Source of the DNA: Aphrocallistes beatrix
Lineage: Eukaryota; Porifera; Hexactinellida; Sceptrulophora; Aphrocallistidae
Assembly: GCA_963281255.1 (NCBI GenBank)
Contig: OY725494.1
Location: forward strand, 1,625,934-1,689,933
Direction of reading: 5' to 3'
Length of the DNA: 64,000 bases
Shown here: positions 1 through 11,467 of the stretch, in pieces
How the letters are laid out: each line of letters opens with the position of its first letter
Position numbering within the stretch: position 1 is the stretch's first letter
The notes under the pieces: generated by a model
The model's input: only the letters and a program-made list of their open reading frames with translations
Database searches by the model: none
What the model was told of the DNA's origin: nothing
Translations under genes and position numbers: made by a program

Positions 1-1275
1 ATTACACCCTGTCCCTTATAACAGAGCCAATAACAACTGAATTACACCCTGTCCCTCATAACAGAGCAAGTAACAACTGAATTACACCCTGTCCCTTATA
101 ACAGAGCCAGTAACAACTGAATTACACCCTGTCCCTCATAACAGAGCAAGTAACAACTGAATTACACCCTGTCCCTTATAACAGAGCCAATAACAACTGA
201 ATTACACCCTGTCCCTCATAACAGAGCAAGTAACAACTGAATTACACCCTGTCCCTTATAACAGAGCCAGTAACAACTGAATTACACCCTGTCCCTCATA
301 ACAGAGCAAGTAACAACTGAATTACACCCTGTCCCTCATAACAGAGCAAGTGACAACTGAATTACACCCTGTCCTTCATAACAGAGCAAGTAACAACTGA
401 ACTACACCCTGTCCTTCATAACAGAGCAAGAAACAACTGAATTACACCGTGTCCCTCATAACAGAGCAAGTAACAACTGAATTACACCCTGTCCTTCATA
501 ACAGAGCAAGTAACAACTGAACTACACCCTGTCCTTCATAACAGAGCAAGTAACAACTGAATTACACCCTGTCCCTCATAACAGAGCAAGTAACAACTGA
601 ATCACACCATGTCCCTCATAACAGAGCAAGTGACAACTGAATTACACCCTGTCCCTCATAAAAGAGCAAGTAACAACTGAATTACACCCTGTCCCTCATA
701 ACAGAGCAAGTAACAAATGAATTACACCCTGTCCTTCATAACAGTGCAAGTAACAACTGAATTACACCCTGTCCTTCATAACAGAGCAAGTAACAACTGA
801 ATTACACCGTGTCCCTCATAACAGAGCAAGTAACAACTGAATTACACCCTGTCCCTCATAACAGAGCAAGTAACAAATGAATTACACCCTGTCCTTCATA
901 ACAGTGCAAGTAACAACTGAATTACACCCTGTCCCTCATAACAGAACAAGTGACAACTGAATTACAACCTGTACCTTATAACAGAGCCAGTAACAACTGA
1001 ATTACACCCTGTCCCTCATAACAGAGCAAGTAACAACTGAATTACACCCTGTCCCTCATAACAGAGCAAGTGACAACTGAATTACACCCTGTCTCTCATA
1101 ACAGAGCAAGTAACAACTGAATCACACCCTGTCCCTCATAACAGAGCAAGTGACAACTGAATTACACCCTGTCCTTCATAACAGTGCAAGTAACAACTGA
1201 ATTACACCCTGTCCCTCATAACAGAGCAAGTAACAACTGAATTACACCCTGTCCTTCATAACAGAGTAAGTAACT
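1..1275. repeat. 40-bp minisatellite array with higher-order structure
   Basis: About 32 head-to-tail copies of a 40-bp unit beginning ATTACACCCTGTCCCT and ending TAACAACTGA. The array is cut by the window start, so its full length is unknown. Variants are not random: units 1-8 follow the order A1-B-A2-B twice, a 160-bp higher-order period over 1-320, and a marked pair (CAAATGA end followed by ACAGTG) recurs at 681 and 841, again 160 bp apart. There are no unique spacers, so this is not CRISPR. It degrades into single-copy AT-rich DNA after 1275. Confidence 0.97.
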
Positions 1276-1595
1276 ACTACGAATGATTCATACCTTTGTT
1301 GAATTGTTAATATTTTTATTTAATTATTGTGCATTGCTAATTACTGTTAACATGAATGAGTTTTATATTGGATTTTCTCAACTGGTAATCATAATCTATA
1401 CTACTCTCACGCATAACGCAATAAGATAAATCTACAATTTCTTGTCAACCAATGATGTATTATGCTCCCATCAAATTTAGGTTAACTCAACACTTTGGAT
1501 CAGCCAAATATTTGGCTGAGCCAAAGTTGTTTTTAGCCAAGATTTAGCCAAGATTCACAAATCTTTGGTCCATAACATATACATATATACGTCTA
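1276..1595. other. AT-rich spacer, no gene seen
   Basis: No coding potential recognised. A short inverted motif around TTGGCTGAGCCAA sits near 1510, and the stretch ends at the Hel-A 5' terminus. Confidence 0.6.
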
Positions 1596-1629
1596 TCCTT
1601 ACTATTAAAACTCGATTAATGTATATTTA

Positions 1630-1674
<45 letters not shown>

Positions 1675-2133
1675 GTAACGAATTGATTGAAGAAACTGCC
1701 AGAGTTTTTTGGCTATGGCAAGTTCTCAGCTCAGACCAAAATGTCGACTCATCATGGAATTATGACGTCATTGTTACATTTTTAAAAGTTAAGCAACACA
1801 GTTATTTGGACATAAATCAGCCATTATAGGAGATAGAAGGCTGAAATATTTTAATAGAATCTGTATACTAACAAGTCTCACATATGATACAACAATCATC
1901 AAAAAATGAAGACTCATCACTTCGCTATGACGTCATCATTACTCATCAAAATTTTAAAAATTGACAAATTTTGTGATTTTTCGAGTGATATCGATTTTCA
2001 CAGTAGGACAGACATATTTAGAGATGCTCTCTCCCTCATAATTAACCAATGTGACCCCAGGCGACCGAAGGGAGCCTCCGGCGGACACAAAGTGTCCGCC
2101 AGCCGCGCAGCGAATGCAAGCGAAGCGCGCTTG
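1596..2133 (+). mobile_element. Hel-A non-autonomous Helitron, copy 1
   Basis: It starts A^TCCTTACTATTAAAAC, runs through a TA microsatellite and CTGTAACGAATTGATTGAAG, and ends in a GC-rich hairpin (stem GGCGGACAC, loop AAA, near 2080-2100) followed by GCGCGCTTG^T. The TC start, TACTATTAAAA-like terminus, 3' hairpin, A^T target and lack of duplication are Helitron hallmarks; the 3' tetramer is CTTG rather than canonical CTRR. It carries TGACGTCA at 1763 and 1928. It has no Rep/helicase coding sequence. Small ORFs inside are repeat sequence. Confidence 0.85.
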
Positions 2134-2175
2134 TCCTTACTATTAAAACTCGATTAATGTTTGTACGTATATATA

Positions 2176-2240
<65 letters not shown>

Positions 2241-2729
2241 GTAACGAATTGATTGAAGAAATTGTCAGGCTTAGAAAGCTGATTTTTGGCATGTGGGAGT
2301 CTTTTGGCTATGGCTCCAGTAAGTTCTGAGCTCAGACGAAAATGTTGACTCATCATGGAATTATGACGTCATTGTCACATTTTTAAAAGTTACGCAATAC
2401 AGTTATTCGAGCATAACTCAGCCATTATAGGAGATAGAAGGCTGAAATTTAATAGAATCTTTATACTAACATACCTCACATATGATATAACTATCATCAA
2501 ATAATGATGACTCATCACTCTGTTAATACGTCATCATTACGCATCAAAATTTTAAAAATTGACAAATTTGGTGATTTTTCGAGTGATATCGATTTTAAAC
2601 AATAAGATGGACATATTTAGAGATGCTATCTCCCTTATAATTAACCAGTGTGACTCCAGGCGACCGAAAGTAGCCTCCGGTGGACAAAGTGTCCGCCAGC
2701 CGCGCAGCGTAACAAGCGAAGCGCGCTTG
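2134..2729 (+). mobile_element. Hel-A Helitron, copy 2 in exact head-to-tail tandem
   Basis: Its first base (TCCTTACTATT) follows directly on the CTTG of copy 1, and its own CTTG is followed at once by the next TCCTTACTATT. A seamless tandem like this is expected from rolling-circle transposition. The TA microsatellite is expanded to about 60 bp. The 3' hairpin is slightly decayed. Confidence 0.85.
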
Positions 2730-2774
2730 TCCTTACTATTAAAACTCGATTAATGTGTATGTATGTGTGTATAT
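2730..2774 (+). mobile_element. Hel-A copy 3, 5' fragment split by the KDZ-like transposon
   Basis: A 45-bp Helitron start (TCCTTACTATTAAAACTCG, then TG/TA repeats) that stops at the 8-bp target GTGTATAT (2767-2774). The rest of this copy resumes at 10607. Confidence 0.8.
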
Positions 2775-2825
2775 CATATAATGAAAAGTCGAGTGCGCAT
2801 TCTCACTGAAAAAGGTCGAGTGCGC
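2775..2825 (+). repeat. Left terminal inverted repeat of the KDZ-like transposon
   Basis: Begins CATATAATGAAAAGTCGAG. It contains GTCGAGTGCGC twice in direct orientation about 30 bp apart, a layout typical of transposase binding sites. It pairs with 10556-10606. Confidence 0.85.
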
Positions 2826-3147
2826 TTTGTTAGCTCTTACTTTAGACAACATAGCAACCTATATGAGCCATTAAAATCTTAACTATCATTTTAATTATTA
2901 GCCATTTGACTAGATTCAAAAGACCACAAAAGAAATGCTGAAATTGTACTATATTACAAGAACAAATTGCTTCGAGTGAGTATCTACCACAAATAATTTC
3001 AACTTCCCAGACTGTTACCAGTGTAATTCTTGATTCACTACTAGGGGTATATATATACACATCCTGGCACAAGTATTAGCTTATTGAAGCTATCACAAAT
3101 TGTGACAATTAATTACATTTTATAAATTTTTTTGATATACAAGTAGT
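2826..3147 (+). other. Subterminal and upstream region of the transposase gene
   Basis: AT-rich leader between the left terminal repeat and the first transposase codon. It presumably holds the promoter, but no defined element could be picked out. Confidence 0.4.
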
Positions 3148-6100
3148 ATGTCCGACGAGATAGCTTATAGAATTGTCAACATACCCAATTCAAAGAAGAG
3201 ACAACGGAAAGATGAATTCGAAGAAACACATATCTCCCATCTAACCTTAAGTTCAGAGACGAGTAACGTACATGTTTTCGATGAATCTCTAACCAGAATT
3301 GAAATCAATCAGCAAACAGGTAAATATACTATGATGGATAAAGCATTTTGTTTTGTGTTAGATTTTGTTCCGTTGTTAATAGAATATTGCAAGCATATAA
3401 TTTCCAAAGTAATGTAGGGTGGGTATATACTGGCAAATAAATTTATTATGTTTAACATAACATATTGAGATATTTTGGGGAAATGTTGTCTTTTTAATTC
3501 AATTTAATATACACTAGTAATATATTCATCTTAGAGTAAGCTCCGCCGTTCTGGTTAGCTCCGTTCTGGTTAAATATGTAATGCTTAATTAATGCTCTTT
3601 TATAATCATAGGCACCAATCATGGTTAGGACTTATCCCAATCTGATGATGAAGAAATATCAACTTTACCAATATCAACCTCTGACCAATATACAGCCCTC
3701 TTGATTGTAGAATCTAAGGCATGGCTATTGTGTGAGACAGTATTCGCAGTTGTATCAGATTTCGAATTGAAGACAGGTATGTGTTCTATTCACATTCTGC
3801 GTAATTTGAAATCGAAATGTTATTTAATGAGCTCCGCATTTGTAAATTTTAGAAAAAGTCAAACTAACGAAAAGAAAAGAAAAGATCGGTCTACCATCTG
3901 ATAGCACTATTTGGGCGGTATTTATTTTGATTTTTGTGAGTTAACCCCCTAAAGTTTAGAGTTAATAAAAATTGAAAAATTATTGGAGGTTTTTTACTTT
4001 TACCAATTACCAATTAGTTTTTAACTTATTTGATATGTTTTTAATGATATGGACCTTAACATTGTTTTGGCACCTTTGGAGATTATATAACACAAAGATT
4101 TAAAAGAATGGGCAAAAAAAATCCAAACAAAATAGCTCTATAAGGGAGTTCATTTATATAATACTCGGGAAATCGCAAGTTTGATCTCAGTTATTTAGCG
4201 ATCACTGGGTCAGAAATAAAATTCTGATCGTTTCAAAAAAAAAGTTTGTTCGGATCAGACCATTTGTTCTTGAGATATCGCTTATTATAGGTAAAGTTCG
4301 GGCATAATATCTCTCTATGGTCCCGAAAGAGGGGGATATCATATCTTAAAAACTATTGAAGATATATAATCCATTATATTCTGAACTAAAAGGATATATG
4401 CGAAAATATATAGGTTCCTCGAACATTCCTTTGTCAAAAAATAAATAATTCTCGACTTATCATTGATTTAATTGCAATACAAATTCTATGGAGAACTTTG
4501 AATATATTAGAAAATGGCGAATCTAATCATTAATTCTGTGTCCAAATGTGGTTATTATGCTAAATAATGAATACAATTGTCGTTAATAGTGTGTACAGAA
4601 AAATTGGAGAACTTTTGATAATTATTTTGAAAGTTCTGGCCTTGGACCTCGCAGATTCGGTCAAAAACCCCCATTTAAGGTCCAAAAAGAGATATCTCTG
4701 TAAATATATGTCGAAACTCTTAGTTCTCACTTCCTAATATACTTTTTATAAGTGTACATATATTATTCTATGATAATAATTGCACTACACCCTATGGAGT
4801 GTTAAGTTTTAGATTTATGTCATATGATGACGTAGCATTTTTCGAAAATCCTAACTTGGAAAATAAAAGTCGTAGACTTTCGCTCTAACTTCCTAATATA
4901 CTTTCAGAAGCTATTTAACCATTCTAAACTGATAGATTATACTTCGTATTGCCAGGAATATGAATTATTATTCACAATTATCCCAAACATTCGGGGTAGG
5001 GGCCTCAAGGAAATTTGTGGATTTTCAGGGTACTCTTGCTATTTTTTGTAAATATTTGGTTCAAATATACCTAAATCAGCAGTATAAATGATGATAAATG
5101 TCTGTGAATGCTTTTGTTCATTAATTCATTCTACATTCTTCTTAACATTTAAACTCAAAAGCTCTATATCTCGGGACTTTAATATTTCAAAATTGACCGT
5201 CTTTACAGAATTTTAACTCAAAATTGGTTTGAGATAGAGGTTTGAAAATTTCAAGAGTTGTTCCATATTATTTGCCGATGAAAGTAGGACCACCATTTTT
5301 TCGATATCTTCTAACTTGGTGATTTTATCGCTGATTTCCCCAAAAAACAGACATTTTTGGCCGTTCTTTGTCCCTTTTTTTTCGGAAACCGATAATATTT
5401 AAAATTTTTGTCATTTTAACTTTCTTTTGGTCCTATGAAGTTGCAAATATGGTAGACTATCTATGATTCGATTTTGGAAGCATTTGATTCCTTGTATGTC
5501 CTAAACAATTCCTTAAGTGCCCGAAGTTCTACCATTAAGAAGTGCTAGCGGAAAACGAAAAAAACAGAATTTGAGACACTGTATCTCAAAAACTAGAAAT
5601 GAGAATCAAAAACGGTTTGGAATGTGCCAGTATTTCTTGATGGAGATACCTCCCCACGCTTAACATCTCTTATAGCTCTACTTTCATCGTATGCTGTAAG
5701 CTAAATCATATGTTTTTTCGAGGGTGGTATCCTTAATTAACGAGTATCGAATTCTATGCCAACCCAAATATGCCAATATTTCTACGTTTTTTACTCTCTC
5801 TTTGTCAACAATATTTCTAATTGATAATATGGATTTTCATATCTTCTACAAGGAGGAAATGAAGTGGTTCTGTGATATATGTTTGGGTAAGTGTAGTAAG
5901 TCAGCCACTATGAAAAACATTTTACCTGAAAACAATTTCAACGAACTAACAGCAGATCAGAAATAAATTCAATACCCAGTAGTATCCAATATATCAATAC
6001 CTGTCTCATTTGATGAAAGCATGTCAAATATCTATGAAGAGCAACAACTATGTAACAACCTGAATTTACCGATAGAACTACTTCCGGAAAAGGAACTTTG

Positions 6101-8071
6101 TGAATATAGTAGTAACTATAAATTTAGCAAAGAGAAGATTTCATTGGAGAGAAGAGGGCTCATTCTATATACAGCAAAGACTGTGGTTGAGCTAGCTGAA
6201 CATAAAGGTAAGATTATAACCAAATACTTGCTCCACAACCTGCTCATAGTTCATGTTATTATATATTTGTTCAGTTTATAGTTCTATATGCGAAGGTACT
6301 TGCAAGTGTAGAGCATATTTTGATGGCAGTTCAAGACTCTTGCTGAACATTAACAACAGATACTTCTTACATTATGACTTGCTCTATGAGTATAGCGAAT
6401 TTATGACTTCATCTAGAAACACACTACACGGTTATCTAAGATAAGAATCGCTCCCGAATTACTAGAGAACTCGGGTAGTGCGTGCTTGCATAGGAGACAG
6501 AAAAATTTACGAACTAACCGAGTGTAATAATATAATATCATTATTTAGTACGTAGTACATGAATCTAATTGAATTTTTTCTAGTGCAAATAATAATGTTA
6601 TGAAGAGGCTAGGAAGGAAAACTAAATACCTGTATCACATTCTTAAACACGAGTGGAATGCATACTTAAGGATGGTCAGAATTGACTACAAAGCGAATTT
6701 CACTTGTCCTATATGTAAGGATAACCCAGAAGTAGTAATAATGGATGGTGTAACACTGGGAACTCTGAAACATATCCCTGAAATCTCTCATTCGAAGGAT
6801 AAAGAACAACATTTTAATCTCATCCCAACTAGTGATCGCGTATTCATCTCTAATTCTGCGACAAGAAAAAAGTTAAAAGACTATAGTTTGATGGGTTTGA
6901 CGAAAACCATTTTTTTTGAAATGTTGGATTTTATCAGTAATAAGGAGTTCGTGGACTATATATTGTATAGTAGCGTGGAAACAGACGGATGGAGGAAAAT
7001 TCATGACGACTTCCCTGGCGTAAGTAATCTTATAAGTTTACTAAGCTACCCTTCACCATTATGTGGAATCTTTCAGTGCTCAATACTCACTAAAAGGGAG
7101 CGAGAAATACTAGTATTATTGTCTAAGGGGGGATATATTCCTAAAAATGAACTTCAACAAATATTTCTTGAAAGCAATTCCATGAAAGTTATTCAATTCA
7201 CTTCCAGCCAGAGTAAATGATGATGGACGAATGGCGTTACATTAAATCGTAGCTCCCCTTTTAACAGTGATTCTAACAAAAATTGATCAGCTATTCAAGA
7301 GACCTACTCGTCAGCCTGTAGTGTATCCAGTTCCTGACAATGATTACTTCATGTATTTTCCTGCATTTTCCACCACTTACTACAAGTAAGTTATTTTATT
7401 ACTTATTGGTATATGATATCTCATATTAAGGTACTATTACTTGTACATATTAAATTCAAGGATGCTTTTGCATTTATTTAAATTTTTTAATAGAATACCT
7501 ATTTATGAGCAGTCAAAAAAAGCTCAATCAAGTATGAAATGTTCCAAAATATACCCAAAGTACAACATATTTTCTCCAGGGATGCTTGTAATGGCGTGCA
7601 AACATAAAATTTTCTATGGATTGGAGATCCTAAGAGAACGGGAATCTACTGAAGTAGTCTACAATATGCTGATTAGTATTTTCAAGCAACCACCAAATAT
7701 TATTATCCATGACAACGCGTGTAATTTGCATACAACGTGTATAATGAGGTAAGGTTGATACTATATTTAACATATACTATGTATTGATATTGTATGCACG
7801 TATATTCCAATACTGAATGGCTATCCATATTCTAGGGATCCTGCACTTTTTCGGGGACACAACCTTTTTAGTGGATAGATTTCATTATTCGAACCATAAA
7901 TGCAGTACATCATAATCCATGAAATCTACTCAAACTGAAGAAATCAAGCGTATCAACTCACAAGCTTGTGAACAAATATTCTCAGTTTTAAGGCAAATCT
8001 CAACTCAAATTGTATATATGAGAATTGTAAATGTTTTCTACACAACACAAGATACTTTTTGGTTAATCTAA
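3148..8071 (+). pseudogene. KDZ-like transposase, multi-exon and broken
   Basis: Exon 1 (3148-3319; basic KKRQRK near its start) and exon 2 (3612-3776) both end ACAG/GT. Later exons end at 5886 and 6207, then 6275-about 6430, 6584-7385, 7494-7748 and 7836-8071. Donors and acceptors are canonical and the junctions keep phase (6207/6275, 7385/7494, 7748/7836). Motifs in order: cysteine pair FTCPICKDNPEVV, then MDGVTLG (candidate first acidic residue), HDNACNLH, VDRFHYSNHKC and SQACEQ, the D / D-x-x-C / H-x-x-x-H / E layout known from KDZ transposases. AATAAA lies at 8095. Damage: TAG in exon 2, frameshifts near 6430, 7190 and 7855, and stops near 7246 and 7918. A 1.7-kb repeat fills the exon 2-3 gap. 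Family call is by motif only; the 5' exons are less certain. Confidence 0.62.
3930..5700. repeat. Rep-F repeat within the transposase intron
   Basis: Non-coding AT-rich block. Its first 550 bp or so match 57770-58330 (shared phrases include TTAACTTATTTGAT and GACTTATCATTGA). Internal duplication is visible: CTTCCTAATATACTTT occurs near 4730 and 4890. Its right edge (CGAGGGTGGTATCCTTAATTA at about 5720) recurs near 55515. The class is unknown and the boundaries are approximate. Confidence 0.5.
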
Positions 8072-8182
8072 ATGAACAAATTATGGAAAATATGAATAAA
8101 ACTAATGAAAATTATTAAACTAAATTTGAAATTATTGTTTGACTGGTGGGCATATTGGGTATTTAGGACGAATATTTAGGTA

Positions 8183-8625
8183 CAGTCGAACCTGCTATAA
8201 CGGCCACTCTATATAACGGTCACCTGTCTATAGCGGTCACCAATGAACAGTCCCGTCCGAAATCCCATAATATTGAACCTGTGTATAGGGGTCACCTGCT
8301 CAACGCGGCCAGCGGCCACCCGTTTGTAGTCCCTTACTGACCCTAAAACTGTCTATAACGGCCATTACCTGTCTATAACGTCCACAACTGTCTATAACGG
8401 CCATCACCTTTTCACGTTTTTATGTGTTTATTGTAGGACCTGATACGAACGATAAACAAGTTACAAGTTTCATGTAATTACTTCAAGCAATGGATTTCGA
8501 AAAACTTTATATTTACGTTGATGCCTTTGGGAGATTAAGACAATCACCTGTATATAACGGTCACCTGTGTATAACGGCCATTTTTGTCGTGTCCCTTGGG
8601 TGGCCGTTATATACAGGTTCCACTG
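8183..8625 (+). mobile_element. pogo-like MITE (443 bp) in the 3' part of the Ulp1/PHD gene
   Basis: TA duplications flank ends CAGTCGAACCTGCTATAACG and its inverted partner ending CCACTGTA. The body is built from repeated TATAACGGTCAC / TATAACGGCCA blocks facing inward. A second copy lies inverted at 41471-41875. The insertion destroys the end of the PHD finger and supplies an artificial stop codon (8607) for the protease frame. Confidence 0.85.
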
Positions 8626-10389
8626 TATTTCTTTGTCGTCATCAGGAAGGCCAACACATGGTTTGTGAAACCATCTATCACAATTTGAGCATTCGACGAA
8701 GTAGTTATAAGCAAACTGTGGCAGCCTACAAACACACCACAGTTAATGACAAATGAGGTCATGTGATGGGGGAAGTCTTCATCAGGTCGTGTGCTGGTCT
8801 TTCGAATCGTTTTAAAAGGTGTCAGGACTTCGGTTTCTATGCATTCTTTTAGATGTCTACGCATATTCGATTGGCGCCATCTAATTTTTGCTGGATCATC
8901 TCCAGAAACTAATGCAAGGCATGCTGCCGCAGCAAAGATCCCGCAATCTGCACCCCCTCGCTGTTGCTGCATTGCTGGAACATAGATTTTAGGCTTTGAC
9001 TCATTGTGAGCGTATAAAAGCGCTAGTTGTATATCGATTTCTTCACTAGTTTTTCCAGAGAAGTACGAGTCATAAAGAAATATTCCATCTGGGGTGATCC
9101 TAGAGCAGATCCAGTGCAAATTCCCGTCGTGGTGCATCTGGATGCTATTCATCGGGGCCTTAAGAAATTGTTGAATCTATAAAAGGTGATATAATTTGAT
9201 AATTAGAGATGTCTAAAGTTTACATACTGTTAAGGTATAAACACTGAGCTATACGTAATAAAATAGTCTAAATATTTACCTTCGCAAAATTTGTGTCCTG
9301 CAGGCCAAGTGTACCAGGAAAAGACATCCTTATTAGATCCTAAAAACTCGTAATGTAAAAGGTCATGTAAATTATAGATACTATAGAAATACTACTATTT
9401 ACCATGAAACTGCTTATGCAAATCCTGAGAGGAATGTGTTGGGGCTAGAAAGGAGCTTACAAAATTCGGTCTTGACAGTATCTTCGATTGCTTTGAATTT
9501 TACCCTTAGTGGGGATATAGTCTGCGCATTAGCAAGAACAGCGATGGAAGATGTTGGTGGGACGCAGTCAAGGTCAAAAGTGCTTTCGGGTTGCCTTTCA
9601 TTTTGAAATTGAGAAAGATCGGGCAAAAAAACATCATCTGTTATGTCATAGGTCTCAGATGCATCTGGCATGTCAGAGGTCTTAGATGATGAGGACAAAT
9701 ATCGTAAATGATATCACTTAGCTAGCTCACAAGGTCTTCTGATGACAGAAATATGTCTATAGGATCTGTTCTCAATGAATCTATAGGAGATCTATCTCGA
9801 ACATCCTCTTGCAATAGTGTTGCATTTTCTTGCAATAATGTTGCTCCCCCTCCAGAGGTGTACTTATTGTATGATTGGATTATCTGAATGAGGATAGAGC
9901 GTTTAAAATTTTTCTTGGTGACATTTTGGAGTGGGATGTCAGTTGGCCACCAGATCGGCTTTTTAGAAATGTTGTCCCAGAAATGTCGCGTCGTTCCTAA
10001 ATAATAAATACATATATTCATATACTTAGAGATGAATCTAAGGTGCGAGTGGAGTATTCCCACCTAAATGCTTTAAACCTACCGACAGACTTCTGAGTGA
10101 TCCAAGAAATCATCCTTCTTAGAGACATTACGTTCAATTTCTTTAGGTCACCTTTTATGCTAGCAGCCATCTCAAATTCCTGAGCCGGAATAGAAGAAGT
10201 TATATTGGGGCATGCCAAACTCTCCCACACTTCTGAAGTATGCTCGTTTATTAAATCTGTGAATAAGCTATTTCTAAATACCGATAGGCCCCCTTCCCAC
10301 TTGTAGACTACACCTACCCGCTGTCCTGTTACTTGCTTGAAGCGAGTTAATGTCCTCTGCAGCATAACTCTTGCATTCGCCATGGTCAT
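8607..10389 (-). pseudogene. Ulp1-type (C48) SUMO protease with PHD finger; accessory gene of the KDZ-like transposon
   Basis: Exon 1 (10389-10083; ATG at 10389 or 10383) encodes an N-terminal domain with GLSVFRNSLF. Exon 2 (9996-9731; the 10083/9996 junction is in phase) carries KKPIWWPTDIPLQNV. Exon 3 starts at 9680 after a 50-bp intron. Exon 4 is about 9339-9280. Exon 5 (9177 on) holds the protease: catalytic His in GNLHWICS, Asp in LYDSYF, Gln and Cys in QQQRGGADCGIF. A different frame then gives CVCRLPQ and ECSNCDRWFHKPC, a PHD finger without its last Cys pair. Ulp1 enzymes process or remove SUMO; PHD fingers read histone tails. Breaks: exon 3 runs into TAA, a frameshift separates protease and PHD, and the C-terminus is lost to a MITE. 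The exon 3/4 junction is unresolved. Confidence 0.7.
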
Positions 10390-10555
10390 TAGAGGCACAA
10401 TTATATAAAATTATTGAGAAGCTCGGAAGATATTGAAAAATACTGGGAAATGCGGAAGATACTGAAAAATACTAAGAATGCGGAATATACTTAGAAAATG
10501 TATACATATATGTAAACAAAGCTGGTGTGCCTGTTGTGCCTATAAATATGAGCAT

Positions 10556-10606
10556 GCGCACTCGACCTTTTTCAGTGTGCATGCGCACTCGACTTTTCAA
10601 TACCTC
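10556..10606 (-). repeat. Right terminal inverted repeat of the KDZ-like transposon
   Basis: Inverted partner of 2775-2825 with 6 mismatches in 51. The two GTCGAGTGCGC boxes are present in inverted orientation. Followed by the target duplication GTGTATAT at 10607-10614. Confidence 0.85.
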
Positions 10607-11121
10607 GTGTATATAGTATATATATATATTTCTGTAACGAATTGATTGAAGAAACTGCAAGGCATAGAAAGCTGATTTTTGGCATGTGAGAGTTTTTTGG
10701 CTATGGCTCTAGTAAATTCTGAGTTCAGATCAAAATGCCCACTCATCATGGAATTATGACGTCATTGTCACCTTTTTCATAATTATAAATTTCAGTTTTT
10801 CGACCATAACTCTGCCATTTTAAGTGATAGAAGGCTGAAATTTTGATAGAATGTGTATATTAATAGATCTAACATATGATGTCCTATCGCCAAAAAATGA
10901 TGATTCATCACTCTGTGATGACGTCCTCATTATGCATCAAAAATTGTAAGAATTGTCAAATTTGGTGATTTTTCGTGCGATCTCGATTATGACATTAGGA
11001 CAGACGTGTTTATAGATGTTATCTCCCATATAATTAATTAATGATGACGATAGGCGCCCAAAGGGAGCATCTGGCGGTCACAAAGTGTCCGCCAGCAGCG
11101 CATGCAAGCGAAGCTCGCTTG
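10607..11121 (+). mobile_element. Hel-A copy 3, main body downstream of the KDZ-like transposon
   Basis: Continues the Helitron interrupted at 2774: TA tract, TCTGTAACGAATTGATTGAAG, a TGACGTCA near 10758, a decayed hairpin, and a 3' end CTCGCTTG^T at 11121. Confidence 0.8.
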
Positions 11122-11435
11122 TATATCATAATTATGACGTCAATCTCACATTTTAAAAAGTTAAGCAATACAGTTATTCGAGCATAACTCAGCTATTATA
11201 GGAGATAGAACGCTGAAATTTTAATAGAATCTGTACAATACGATATCTCATACATGATGCAACTATCATCAAAAAATGATGACTCATCACTTTGTTATGA
11301 GTCATCATTACGCATCAAAAATTTTAAAATTGACAAATTTGATTATTATTTGAGTGATATCGATTATCACAGTAGGACAGACATATTTAGAGATGCTATC
11401 TCCCTTATAATTCACCAATGTGACTCCAGGCGACC

Positions 11436-11467
<32 letters not shown>
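11122..11467 (+). mobile_element. Hel-A fragment (middle and 3' part)
   Basis: Begins inside the element (ATTATGACGTCA) and runs to GCGACCGAAGGG, where it stops in a TA tract without the terminal hairpin. Confidence 0.7.

Larger units (their letters stand above)
2775..10606. mobile_element. Two-gene KDZ-like DNA transposon, 7,832 bp
   Basis: Seen directly: 51-bp terminal inverted repeats at 2775-2825 and 10556-10606 match at 45 of 51 positions, and both are flanked by the identical 8-mer GTGTATAT (2767-2774 and 10607-10614). Outside both copies the sequence is one interrupted Hel-A Helitron. Inside are two convergent multi-exon genes, a transposase (+, 3148-8071) and a Ulp1/PHD protein (-, 10389-8607). 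Known: KDZ (Kyakuja-Dileera-Zisupton) transposons make short target duplications, 8 bp in Zisupton. Inferred: the two genes travel as one unit. The copy is dead (frameshifts, stops, a MITE insertion). Confidence 0.8.

Noticed and set aside
1-1275. CRISPR-like regular repeats
   Set aside because: Units are contiguous 40-bp repeats without unique spacers, in a eukaryotic, intron-bearing context.
1640-2240. TA microsatellites as independent features
   Set aside because: They are the internal TA tracts of Hel-A copies, present at the same place in each.
1906-2753. Short ORFs at 1906-2157 and 2559-2753 as genes
   Set aside because: They lie inside Hel-A copies, and matching ORFs reappear in other copies in either orientation (11254, 23281, 47125, 51045, 39619 minus); they are repeat translations.
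8790-8985. Plus-strand ORF at 8791-8985
   Set aside because: Antisense shadow of the Ulp1 protease domain.
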